Source: Amycolatopsis decaplanina DSM 44594
GTDB lineage: Bacteria > Actinomycetota > Actinomycetes > Mycobacteriales > Pseudonocardiaceae
Direction: 5' to 3'
Length of the DNA stretch: 64,000 nucleotides
NCBI RefSeq assembly: GCF_000342005.1
Contig: NZ_AOHO01000063.1
Location: 124,001 to 188,000 of the forward strand
Positions 50,795 to 58,643 of the stretch are shown piece after piece. Positions within the stretch are counted from its first letter, which is position 1. Every line of letters starts with the position of its first letter. The notes below the pieces were generated by a model. That model made no database searches, was not told the origin of the DNA, and worked only from the letters and a program-made list of their open reading frames with translations. Position numbers and translations under genes: made by a program.

Positions 50795-50820
50795 GCTGGT
50801 GGCATTGCTCGGGTATGGCC

Positions 50821-50864
50821 AGAAGGCCTCATCCGCAGTGTCGTTCCTGGGGATGAGGCCTTCT
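50821..50864 (+). terminator. Terminator upstream of the F420-type oxidoreductase
   Basis: Perfect 14-bp stem AGAAGGCCTCATCC / GGATGAGGCCTTCT with a 16-nt loop, followed by CCTTTC; probably ends pckG transcription before the next promoter. Confidence 0.7.
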
Positions 50865-50890
50865 CCTTTCGCGCTCGGTACCGTGGCCGC

Positions 50891-51763
50891 ATGGTCAAAT
50901 TCGGCGTCAACATGGTCGTCCCGGAGACCCGCGCGGCGTGGGTCGAAAAGTGTCGCAAGGCCGAGGACCTCGGATTCGACGTGATCGGCGCGGCCGACCA
51001 CCTCGGCATGGCACCGCCCTTCCCGGCCCTCGTGCTCGCCGCCGAGGTGACGAGCCGCCCTCGGCTCAACACCTTCGTTCTCAACACCGCCTTCTACAAC
51101 CCGGTGCTGCTGGCCCGCGACGTCACCGGAACGGACCAGTTCACCGAGGGCAGGCTGGAGCTCGGCCTGGGGGCCGGTTACGTGAAAGCCGAATTCGAAG
51201 CGGCGGGCATGGAGTTCCCCCGCGCCGGAAAACGCGTCGACCACCTCGAAAACACCATCAAAGAGCTCAAACGGCTCTATGCCGACGAGAACCACAAACC
51301 GCCGACGGTGCAGAAACCGGGCCCACCGCTGATGATCGCCGGCCGGGGCGACAGGTTGCTCAGCCTCGCCGCCGAACACGCCGACATCATCGGCTTCACC
51401 GGCACGGCGGCCGTTCCTGACGGCGGAGCCCTCGCTGTCGACGACGCGGCCGGAATCGAGGAGCGGGTGAACTTCGTCCGCGGGAAACTGAACGGACGCG
51501 ACGCCGAATTCAATATCCTCTCGCATTTCGTCGCGGTGGTCGAAGACCGGGAAAAGGGTTTGGAGAGCCTGCGAGAGCTGCTCGACGGGGCGTTGACCAT
51601 CGAACAACTCGCCGAACTGCCGACGGCTCTGGTCGGCACGCACGAGCAGATCGCCGAACAGATCCTGGCGCATCGTGAGCGTTTCGGTTTCACCTATTTC
51701 ACCGTGCTGGAGCACAACATGGACGCGCTCGCGCCGGTGATCGAGTCGCTGCGCGGCAAATGA
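50891..51763 (+). CDS. LLM-class F420-dependent oxidoreductase
   Basis: 290 aa luciferase-like TIM barrel: KFGVNMVVPETRAAWVEKCRKAEDLGFDVIGAADHLG at the start, TEGRLELGLGAGYVKAEFEAAG (the conserved GRxxxGxGxG strand-loop) and LMIAGRGDRLLSLAAEHADIIGF. Such actinobacterial enzymes use reduced F420 or FMN. Substrate unknown. ATG at 50891 with TACCGT 6 nt upstream, so a leaderless start. Overlaps the ABC ATPase by 4 bp. Confidence 0.83.
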   Translation: MVKFGVNMVVPETRAAWVEKCRKAEDLGFDVIGAADHLGMAPPFPALVLAAEVTSRPRLNTFVLNTAFYNPVLLARDVTGTDQFTEGRLELGLGAGYVKAEFEAAGMEFPRAGKRVDHLENTIKELKRLYADENHKPPTVQKPGPPLMIAGRGDRLLSLAAEHADIIGFTGTAAVPDGGALAVDDAAGIEERVNFVRGKLNGRDAEFNILSHFVAVVEDREKGLESLRELLDGALTIEQLAELPTALVGTHEQIAEQILAHRERFGFTYFTVLEHNMDALAPVIESLRGK

Positions 51764-52365
51764 TCGACGTACGCGGGCTCGGCGTCCAGGCCGGGGAGCA
51801 CTGGTTGTTCGACGGCCTCGACTTCGAGGTCGGGGCCGGTGAATGCGCGGTCATCGTCGGTCCCAACGGGGTCGGGAAATCGACCCTGCTGCGGTGTCTG
51901 TACGGAACGCAGACCCCGCAGCGGGGGCGCGTCGTCGTCGCGGGCGGAAAGCCCGACGAACGCGATGTTTCCTTCCGTCGCAAGGTTTCCGTGCTGTTCG
52001 ACGATTCCGATTTCTTCGCCGAACTGACCCCGCTCCAGCATCTCGAACTGCTGGAGGGTTCTTTCGGTGCCGATCTCGGCGATTTCGACGCGCTCCTTTC
52101 GGACGCGGGGCTTTCCGAACGCGCGAAGGTCACCGCGGGCAAGTTCTCGGCCGGGCAACGCCGTCGTCTGTTGCTCCTCGGAGCGACCGCGCGACCGCAC
52201 GACGTCCTGCTGCTCGACGAGCCCGAACGGGCGCTCGACGTCGCCGGGAAGGAATGGCTGACGTCGTTGATCGCGCGGTCGACCGATGCCGGGGCGGCCG
52301 TCGTCGTGGCCACGCACCATCCCCCGCTGCTCGAAGCGGCCGACTCCACTCTCGAATGGTGGTGA
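51760..52365 (+). CDS. ABC transporter ATP-binding protein
   Basis: 201 aa, a minimal ABC ATPase. Walker A GPNGVGKSTL, signature FSAGQRRRLLLLGA (degenerate: SAGQ), Walker B VLLLDEPERALD, H-loop ATHHPP. Coupled to the oxidoreductase before it (4-bp overlap) and to the membrane gene after it. The DEPERALD variant keeps the catalytic Glu. Exporter ATPase; cargo unknown. Confidence 0.82.
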   Translation: MIDVRGLGVQAGEHWLFDGLDFEVGAGECAVIVGPNGVGKSTLLRCLYGTQTPQRGRVVVAGGKPDERDVSFRRKVSVLFDDSDFFAELTPLQHLELLEGSFGADLGDFDALLSDAGLSERAKVTAGKFSAGQRRRLLLLGATARPHDVLLLDEPERALDVAGKEWLTSLIARSTDAGAAVVVATHHPPLLEAADSTLEWW

Positions 52366-53606
52366 CCACGAAGGCCCCCACGCATGTGCCCGGGCGACAG
52401 CGATTCGGCGGCCTGCTCAACGGGGATTACCAGACCTTCCTGGCACTGTTCGGTTTCGGTGCGCTGTTCACCGCTTTCCAGAACCTGCCGAAACTCCGGG
52501 AATTCCTTTTCGGACAGTCTATTGTGGATTTCCCGACGGTGTTCGGCCTGCTGGTCGTGCTGTGCGCGATGTTCTGGCGCGGGCTTCTGCGTCGCGGCTT
52601 CGTCTGGGCCGAACCGGCGGCGTTGACGTGGATGGACTTCGCCCGCGTCGACAGGCGCCGTGTCGTCGTGAAGCGGATGTGGACGCTCTGGCTCGGACTG
52701 GTCCTGGCGGTCGGCTACACCGGGGCGCTGGTCACCGCGATCGGCGGTGGGCCGGGGGACGTGTGGATCGCGATGTCGGCGTTGACCGCGTCCGGGGCGG
52801 TCCTGGCCGCCGTCACCGCGCGGCGGACGGCGATCCGCGGGGAAACGGCGGCGCCGGTCGTGCTCGCGCTGGCCGGTCTGGCGATCGCCGCCGCGGGATG
52901 GGGCCCGATCGCCGTCGAGGTGCTGGCCGGCGTGCTGTTCGTGGTGGCGGTCGCGGTGGCCTTCGGCGGCGAACCGATGTCCGGGGTCGGGCGTCAGGAA
53001 CTCGTCGACGGCTGGAACGCGCGGCTCCTGCGGGCGATGGCGGCGGTCTTCATGGATCCCATGCTGCTGATCCCGGAATCGAAGCCGGTGCCGTGGCTGT
53101 CGCTGCGGCGTCCGACGACGCTGCGGCTCGCGTGGGCCGGGGTGCTCGGCCGGATGCGCTACGCGGCGGCCAGTGTGGTGATCGCGTGCCTGGCAGGCGT
53201 CGCGCACCTGGCCTTCCCCGCCATCCCGGTGGGGCCGCTGTTCGCGCTCGGCGCGTACGCGGCGCTCGTGCCGTTCGCCGGCGGGCTCGGCGAACTATGG
53301 CGCAACCCCGGCCGCAGGCGGTGGCTCGGCGCGTCCGACTGGGAGTTGCGGCTGGTCAACGGCCTGGTGATCGCCCTGCTCGGCCTCGGCTGGGGGTTGT
53401 CGCTCGGCCTGGTGACGTTGACGCTCGGGATGGTCCCGGCCTGGCCGGTATGGCTCGCGATCCCGCTCGCCGTCGTCGCCGTGTTGCGGACGGCGACCCG
53501 GCCGCCGATGAACTACGACGTCGGTGGCGGGGCCGCCGGGCTGCAGGCCTTGCGAGGCGTCGACGTGCTCGCCGTCGGCGCGGTCTTGCTCAGCGTGATC
53601 ACCTGA
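52356..53606 (+). CDS. Membrane protein, ABC exporter permease partner
   Basis: About 416 aa with around ten hydrophobic helices; cytoplasmic N-terminus, basic loops (ARVDRRRVVVKRMW, LWRNPGRRRWLG). No recognised family; its position right after a lone ATPase suggests it is the permease (resembling the DUF6297-like actinobacterial exporters). ATG at 52356 overlaps the ATPase by 10 bp; a GTG at 52362 (4-bp overlap) is equally likely. Confidence 0.65.
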   Translation: MVVTTKAPTHVPGRQRFGGLLNGDYQTFLALFGFGALFTAFQNLPKLREFLFGQSIVDFPTVFGLLVVLCAMFWRGLLRRGFVWAEPAALTWMDFARVDRRRVVVKRMWTLWLGLVLAVGYTGALVTAIGGGPGDVWIAMSALTASGAVLAAVTARRTAIRGETAAPVVLALAGLAIAAAGWGPIAVEVLAGVLFVVAVAVAFGGEPMSGVGRQELVDGWNARLLRAMAAVFMDPMLLIPESKPVPWLSLRRPTTLRLAWAGVLGRMRYAAASVVIACLAGVAHLAFPAIPVGPLFALGAYAALVPFAGGLGELWRNPGRRRWLGASDWELRLVNGLVIALLGLGWGLSLGLVTLTLGMVPAWPVWLAIPLAVVAVLRTATRPPMNYDVGGGAAGLQALRGVDVLAVGAVLLSVIT

Positions 53607-53682
53607 GGTCACCCGTTCCCGCGTTCGGATCATTCGGATACTCCGAACGCGGGTTACCCTCGATGCGACGAAAGGAGCACGA

Positions 53683-54258
53683 GTGGGCGGCGGGCACGCA
53701 CCGGGAAAGGGACGGCGGGCGACCAGCGAGTTCCCCGCGGGCTGGACCGACGAGCAGATCATCGCGGTGATCAAGGATGTCGCGAACGATCCGAGCGAAC
53801 CCCGCGTCAGACTGCACAACGGCCGCTGGCGGTGCGCCGGCGAACGGTACGGCGTGCACCTGATCGTGCTGGTCGAGGACAACGGCGACGTCAAGACGGG
53901 CTATCCGGTGGCGGGCCCCGGCGTGGTCCGCAATCCCGACACCGCCGCCGACCCGGCGAACCCGACCGTCGCCGATCTCGCCGCCGGCCGGATCAGCTTC
54001 TTCGGCGACAGCCTGCTCGACCAGATCTCCGCCCGGGTCGCGCCGGACGTCCTGGCCTTCTACCGCACGCTGCACTGGTCGGGTGAGTGGGAAGAACTGG
54101 CCGATGTCCTCGTCGCCCACGCGATGAACGAGGACCTGCGGCTCGGAGTGGACGAATACGCCACCTTGGAAAGCCTGCTGAACAGCTTCGATCTGCCGAT
54201 CGACGGCTTCCTCTACCTGAACGACCGGGCCCACGCCCTGGCCGTCCTGCGCCCCTAA
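53683..54258 (+). CDS. EndoU-nuclease-like/MafI-immunity-like fusion protein
   Basis: 191 aa with GTG start and AAAGGAG 6 nt upstream. Residues 1-80 resemble the C-terminal half of bacterial EndoU RNase toxins (GGGHAPGKG, FPAGW 17-21, TDEQIIAVIKDVANDP, TGYP 72-75), including one likely catalytic His5, but the first EndoU His motif is absent because no start codon lies upstream. Residues about 105-191 (LLDQISARVAPDVLAFYRTLHWSGEWEELADVLV...LLNSF is read in frame) resemble MafI-type immunity proteins. No secretion signal. It could be an immunity-linked remnant, a cytoplasmic RNase, or a novel fused pair; assignment rests on motif likeness only. Convergent with an XRE gene (4-bp overlap). Confidence 0.55.
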   Translation: MGGGHAPGKGRRATSEFPAGWTDEQIIAVIKDVANDPSEPRVRLHNGRWRCAGERYGVHLIVLVEDNGDVKTGYPVAGPGVVRNPDTAADPANPTVADLAAGRISFFGDSLLDQISARVAPDVLAFYRTLHWSGEWEELADVLVAHAMNEDLRLGVDEYATLESLLNSFDLPIDGFLYLNDRAHALAVLRP

Positions 54259-54530
54259 CTCGCTTCGGCGACCTCTTCGGCGCCGCCCTCGGCGGCGGCT
54301 CGCAGCGCGTCCAGCGGGAGCCCGATGGCGTCCGCGATCGCCATCACGGTGAAGAAGGCGGGCGTCGGGATCCGTCCGGTCTCGATCTTCCGGAGCGTCT
54401 CCACCGAGATCCCGGCCTCCGCCGCGACCTCGACCATGCTCCGCGACGACGACGCGCGCGCGTCCCGGAGCGCCAACCCCAGCCGCTCGCCGCGTTCGCG
54501 TTCCTCGTCCGTCAACGGCACTCGCACCAT
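54255..54530 (-). CDS. XRE-type helix-turn-helix regulator
   Basis: 91 aa. ERGERLGLALRDARASSSRSMVEVAAEAGISVETLRKIETGRIPTPAFFTVMAIADAIGLPLDAL is an HTH_3-type domain of the compact, widely conserved actinobacterial kind. ATG at 54530 with TAGTAT 7 nt upstream gives a leaderless start; upstream frame is repeat DNA. Overlaps the end of the EndoU-like gene on the other strand. Targets unknown. Confidence 0.85.
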   Translation of the reverse strand: MVRVPLTDEERERGERLGLALRDARASSSRSMVEVAAEAGISVETLRKIETGRIPTPAFFTVMAIADAIGLPLDALRAAAEGGAEEVAEAS

Positions 54531-54591
54531 AGTGCCGATACTAATACCGGTCTGGCCGGTCGTGAGCCGGGATTCGGGTGCCCAGGCGCCG

Positions 54592-54695
54592 AACACGCGT
54601 GACTGAAGGCGGAACACGCGTGATCGGGGCCGGATACGCGAGATCCGGCTGGAAGCACGCGAGATCCGCCTTCAGTCACGCGACTTCCGTCCAGA
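54592..54695. repeat. Tandem array of five 20-21-bp CACGCG units
   Basis: Units start at 54592, 54613, 54634, 54654 and 54675 and share an A/N-CACGCG-W-GA core, e.g. AACACGCGTGACTGAAGGCG and AACACGCGTGATCGGGGCCG. Translated in any one frame the array encodes a 7-residue repeat, but no ribosome site or codon signature supports a gene. Same family as 24758 and 39984. Confidence 0.8.
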
Positions 54696-54713
54696 CACAC
54701 GCCGGCGACCGAG

Positions 54714-54772
54714 TTGTCCCCGCCGAGTTACCCCCAGCCTGTGGACAACTCTGTGCACAGGTCTGTGGACCG
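54714..54772. other. DnaA-box-like cluster with 12-bp spacing
   Basis: TGTGGACAA (54740-54748, a perfect inverse of the actinobacterial box TTGTCCACA) is followed at exact 12-bp steps by TGTGCACAG (54752) and TGTGGACCG (54764); TTGTCCCCG (54714) is a weaker box in the other orientation. Possible DnaA-binding or titration site; not enough boxes for oriC. Confidence 0.45.
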
Positions 54773-54782
54773 CCAAAGAAAG

Positions 54783-54812
54783 GGCCCCGCCGAGCCGGAA
54801 CTCGACGGGGCC
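54783..54812 (-). terminator. Terminator of the TAP-type peptidase gene
   Basis: On the minus strand GGCCCCGTCGAG pairs with CTCGGCGGGGCC (one bulge, 6-nt loop) and is followed by CTTTCTTT. Confidence 0.75.
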
Positions 54813-54828
54813 ACAATCCCTAGTGGCT

Positions 54829-56445
54829 TCAGGCGCCCGCGGGCACCGGAAGTGGGAGTCCGGGGAGACTCTGGTCGTTCGGCACCTTGCCGTCGACGAG
54901 GAAGTCCTCCACGACCTTGTCCACACCCACGTTGCCGCCGGCGTAGATGCCGTGGTCGCCTTCACCGGTCACCGTGATCATCCGGGAGTTGGCGAACGCG
55001 CGGTGCGCACGGGTCGCGCCCTCGATCGGGGTCGCGGGGTCGTGCACCGACTGGACGATCAGCACCGGCGGGACGCCCTGGCCGTCGAGCTTCGGCAGGT
55101 CGGCGGGCTTGTTCTTCCAGAAGATGCACGGCTGGATCAGCCAGCCGGCGCCGAGCAGCGGCAGATCGCGGTCGATCAGCTTCTGCGACTGACGGATGAC
55201 GCTCTGGCGGTTGCCGGTCCACTTACCCTCGTTGCAGGGGATGGACCAGAAGCTGGCGTTGTAGGAGTCACCGTCGCTCGGGACGAACAGCGGCTGCGGG
55301 CCGATGACGCCGTCACCGTCCACCGTCTCGGCCTTGACCTTCTGCGCGGCCGAGGCCTTCTGCTGCTGCGACGAGGTGCCCTCGGTCAGCGTCTTCAGGT
55401 TGACCAGGTAGTCGGCCAGCGCCGTGAAGTTGCGCTTCGAGTAGAGGTACGAAGCGATGGTCGAGTCGAGGGCGTTGGCCGAAACCGGGACGCCGTCCAC
55501 CTCGACCGGGTTCTGCGTCAGCGCGAAGCGGACCTTCTCGTAGGTCTGGCGCGCGGCTTCACCGGTCTTGCCGAAGCCGTAGACCTTGTCGTACTTGCCG
55601 ATCCACGGCAGGAAGTCCTGACGCCAGCGGCGCTCGAAGCCGAGCGGCTGCCAGTCGAACGAGTTCTGCCAGGTGGTGGTGAACTCGGTCGAGGAGTCGA
55701 GCAGGAACCGGCCGGTCCGGGTGGGGAACTCCTGCGCGTAGTGCGCGCCCATCCAGGTGCCCGCCGAGTAGCCGACCCAGTTGATCTTGTCGCGGCCGAG
55801 GAGGACGCGCAGCAGGTCGATGTCGCGGATGGTCTGGGCGGTGTTGATGAGCGGGCCCAGCTCGCCGGACTTCACCTGGCAGGAGTCCGCCGCGTACTTG
55901 GTGGCGTCCAGGATCAGGTTGAGATTCGCCCGGCTGCGGTCGCGCGGGTCCAGGTCGGAGCCGGTGCCGATCGCGTTGCCGCAGGTGATGTTGGTGCTCT
56001 TGCCGGTGCCGCGCGGGTCGAGACCGATGATCTCCTGGTTCGCGCGCAGCTTCGTCTGGTTACGCAGACGGGCCGGGAAGTTACGGCCCGGAGCGCCGGG
56101 GCCACCCGGGTTCGTGATGACGCTGGCCGTCGCGTTGCCGCTGGTGGCGGCGAGGCGGCTGACGGCGATCGTCAGGTCGATGGCCTCGTTCGTCTTGTAC
56201 CAGTTACGGGGCGCGCGGTAGGTCGCGCATTCGATGTTCTCGGCCCCCGGAGGCGGCGCGGACGGCAGTTCGCCGGCGGTGCACTTGTGCCAGTCCAGCT
56301 TCTGATCCGCGTACTTCGCCGGAATGTTGGTGGAGTTCAGCGGCTGCTGCTGGGCAGCCTCCGGTCCTGCTAACGCAGGCGTGAACCCGGCCAGCATGGT
56401 GCCGGCGACAGCCGGGATCACCACCGCATAGCGGAGTTTCTTCAT
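54829..56445 (-). CDS. Secreted alpha/beta-hydrolase, TAP-type tripeptidyl aminopeptidase
   Basis: 538 aa. Signal peptide KKLRYAVVIPAVAGTMLAGFTPALA; hydrolase core with oxyanion strand ITNPGGPGAPGR, DPRGTGKST, nucleophile Ser in GYSAGTW (about 227), Asp in SVHDPATP (about 468) and His in GEGDHGIY (about 497). The C-terminal TAP domain and C-rich loops (IPCNEGKW, QPCIFW) match Streptomyces tripeptidyl aminopeptidases (S33). Releases N-terminal tripeptides from exported substrates. ATG with AGGGG upstream. Confidence 0.85.
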   Translation of the reverse strand: MKKLRYAVVIPAVAGTMLAGFTPALAGPEAAQQQPLNSTNIPAKYADQKLDWHKCTAGELPSAPPPGAENIECATYRAPRNWYKTNEAIDLTIAVSRLAATSGNATASVITNPGGPGAPGRNFPARLRNQTKLRANQEIIGLDPRGTGKSTNITCGNAIGTGSDLDPRDRSRANLNLILDATKYAADSCQVKSGELGPLINTAQTIRDIDLLRVLLGRDKINWVGYSAGTWMGAHYAQEFPTRTGRFLLDSSTEFTTTWQNSFDWQPLGFERRWRQDFLPWIGKYDKVYGFGKTGEAARQTYEKVRFALTQNPVEVDGVPVSANALDSTIASYLYSKRNFTALADYLVNLKTLTEGTSSQQQKASAAQKVKAETVDGDGVIGPQPLFVPSDGDSYNASFWSIPCNEGKWTGNRQSVIRQSQKLIDRDLPLLGAGWLIQPCIFWKNKPADLPKLDGQGVPPVLIVQSVHDPATPIEGATRAHRAFANSRMITVTGEGDHGIYAGGNVGVDKVVEDFLVDGKVPNDQSLPGLPLPVPAGA

Positions 56446-56649
56446 CCGATGCCCCTTTGATCTTGCGTGCGAAGTTCCTGTTCGCGACTGCGGCTATTGA
56501 TATCCGGCGGGGACCGGGACGGCAACCGCCCTTCGTCGTATGGGGCGGCGCTGATCAAATCGATATCCGGCATGCGTGACCCAGGTGGGGGAGAAGTTCT
56601 AGGGTCATCGGGACCATCCGCCGGTTACGGGAATGTTAGGTGAGGTCCG

Positions 56650-56928
56650 ATGGCGTCAGGTAAGGCAGACGGGAAGGTGAGGGGCTTTCAGTTCAGCCCA
56701 TGGAACCTCCTGTTGATCATCCCGATGCTGGTGCTGATCACGTCCTTGTTCAATTCGGACGGTCCTCGGCTGTTCGGGATGCCGTTCTTCTACTGGTTCC
56801 AATTCGTGTTCGTGGCGGTCGGCGTCCTGTGCACCTGGATCGTCTACGTGATGACCAAGGACAAGCCGACCACTGAGCGTCCCGACCGGCTGTCCGTGGA
56901 CGAGCTCGACGAGGGGGACGTCAAGTGA
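56650..56928 (+). CDS. DUF3311 membrane protein, MctP partner
   Basis: 92 aa, two membrane helices (LLLIIPMLVLITSLF and FVFVAVGVLCTWIVYVM) and an acidic tail. DUF3311 proteins precede SSF transporters of the MctP type, as here, where the stop overlaps the next start by 4 bp. Likely accessory subunit. ATG with GGTGAGG upstream. Confidence 0.85.
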   Translation: MASGKADGKVRGFQFSPWNLLLIIPMLVLITSLFNSDGPRLFGMPFFYWFQFVFVAVGVLCTWIVYVMTKDKPTTERPDRLSVDELDEGDVK

Positions 56929-58568
56929 CCGACATCCAATGGCCAGAGCTGATCATCTTCACGATCCTCTTCGCGGTGGTCACCGTGCTCGGCTTCGTCG
57001 CGTCGCGCTGGAAGGCCGGCAACACCCTCGACCACCTGGACGAATGGGGCCTCGGCGGCCGCAAGTTCGGTTCGTGGATCACCTGGTTCCTGCTCGGCGG
57101 TGACCTCTACACGGCTTACACGTTCGTGGCCGTCCCCGCGCTGATGTTCAGCGCCGGCGCGATGGGCCTGTTCGCGCTGCCGTACACGATCATCGTCTAC
57201 CCGATCGTGTTGATGCCGGCGTTGCGCATGTGGTCGGTCTCGCGCGTCCGCGGCTACGTCACGCCCGCCGACTTCGTCCGAGGCCGCTTCGGTTCGCCGA
57301 CGCTGGCGCTGCTGATCGCGATCACCGGCATCATCGCGACGATGCCGTACATCGCGCTGCAGCTCGTCGGCCTCGAGGCGGTCTTGCGGACCATGGGCAT
57401 CAACGGCTCCGGCATCGTCGGGCACCTGCCGCTGCTGGTCGCCTTCGTCATCCTGGCGGTCTACACCTACCAGTCCGGCCTTCGCGCGCCCGCCCTGATC
57501 GCGTTCGTCAAGGACATCCTGATCTACCTGGTGATCATCGTGGCGATCATCTACCTGCCCTCGAAGCTCGGCGGCTGGTCGGCCATCTTCGACGCGGCCG
57601 ACGCGAAGTTCGACAAGACGCCGTCCCCGGCGGACGGCATCCTGCTCAACGCCAACAACCAGTTGCAGTACGCCACGCTGGCGCTCGGTTCGGCGCTGGC
57701 GCTGTTCCTGTACCCGCACTCGCTCACCAGCGTGCTCGCTTCGCGCGGCCGCAGCGTGATCAAGCGGAACATGGTCGCGCTGCCGGCGTACTCGCTGGTG
57801 CTGGGCCTGCTGGCGCTGCTCGGCTACGTCGCGATCAGCGCCTCGGTCTCGCCGATCAAGAACAACGCGACCGGGAAGCCCGACACGAACACCGTCGTCC
57901 CGGTGCTGTTCGACTCGCAGTTCTCGTCGTGGTTCGCCGGGATCGCGTTCGCCGCGATCGGCATCGGCGCGCTGGTGCCCGCGGCGATCATGTCGATCGC
58001 GGCGGCCAACCTGTGGACCCGCAACATCTACAAGGAGTACATCAAGAAGGACGCGACGCCGGGCCAGGAGGCGAAGCAGGCCAAGCTCGCTTCGCTGATC
58101 GTGAAGTTCGGCGCGGTGGCGTTCATCCTGTTCATCGACCCGCAGTTCTCGATCGACCTGCAGCTCATCGGCGGCGTGCTGATCCTGCAGACGTTGCCCG
58201 CGGTCGCGATCTCGCTCTACACGCGGTGGTTCCACCGCTGGGGCCTGATCGCCGGCTGGGCGGTCGGCATCGGCTGGGGCCTGATCATGCTCTACAACAT
58301 CCCGAACCCGGCGACCGGCAAGGCGCACTTCGGTGGCTCGGCACTGAAGCTCGGTGACCTGTCGATCCTCGGCTGGCACCCGTTCAGCGGTTCGCCGGTG
58401 CAGATCTACGTCGGGTTCGTGGCGCTGATCGCGAACCTGCTGATCGCCGTGATCTTCACGGTGATCGCGCGGCAGCTGAAGGTCTTCAACGGCACGGACG
58501 ACACCGAGGCCGAGGACTACCACGCCGACGAGCACGACAAGGATCTCCGCGAAATCGGCGTCCACTAG
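56925..58568 (+). CDS. mctP: Sodium:solute symporter, MctP-like monocarboxylate transporter
   Basis: 547 aa SSF-family transporter with about 13 helices: GLGGRKFGSWITWFLLGGDLYTAYTF (SSF N-terminus), RVRGYVTPADFVRGRFGSP, LFLYPHSLTSVLASRGR and PAAIMSIAAANLWTRNIYKEY. The DUF3311 partner and these runs indicate the MctP group (lactate, pyruvate, propionate uptake). GTG start overlapping its partner. Acidic cytoplasmic tail. Confidence 0.87.
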   Translation: MTDIQWPELIIFTILFAVVTVLGFVASRWKAGNTLDHLDEWGLGGRKFGSWITWFLLGGDLYTAYTFVAVPALMFSAGAMGLFALPYTIIVYPIVLMPALRMWSVSRVRGYVTPADFVRGRFGSPTLALLIAITGIIATMPYIALQLVGLEAVLRTMGINGSGIVGHLPLLVAFVILAVYTYQSGLRAPALIAFVKDILIYLVIIVAIIYLPSKLGGWSAIFDAADAKFDKTPSPADGILLNANNQLQYATLALGSALALFLYPHSLTSVLASRGRSVIKRNMVALPAYSLVLGLLALLGYVAISASVSPIKNNATGKPDTNTVVPVLFDSQFSSWFAGIAFAAIGIGALVPAAIMSIAAANLWTRNIYKEYIKKDATPGQEAKQAKLASLIVKFGAVAFILFIDPQFSIDLQLIGGVLILQTLPAVAISLYTRWFHRWGLIAGWAVGIGWGLIMLYNIPNPATGKAHFGGSALKLGDLSILGWHPFSGSPVQIYVGFVALIANLLIAVIFTVIARQLKVFNGTDDTEAEDYHADEHDKDLREIGVH

Positions 58569-58582
58569 TCGTTTGTGTCGGA

Positions 58583-58613
58583 AAGGGCCGCGTCCTGCCG
58601 GGACGCGGCCCTT
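58583..58613. terminator. Bidirectional terminator
   Basis: Perfect 13-bp stem AAGGGCCGCGTCC / GGACGCGGCCCTT with a 5-nt loop and T/A-rich flanks between convergent mctP and the MarR-GNAT gene. Confidence 0.8.
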
Positions 58614-58643
58614 CTTGTCGCCGCGGTCGCCACCAGGCAGACG

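Noticed and set aside
54714..54772. Chromosomal replication origin
   Set aside because: Only about four boxes, and none of the usual neighbours (dnaA, dnaN, recF, gyrB) are present.
54578..54823. Plus-strand 81-codon ORF over the CACGCG array and DnaA-box cluster
   Set aside because: The frame is a by-product of the 21-bp period; no ribosome site, heptad repeats of low complexity, and it runs through a terminator.
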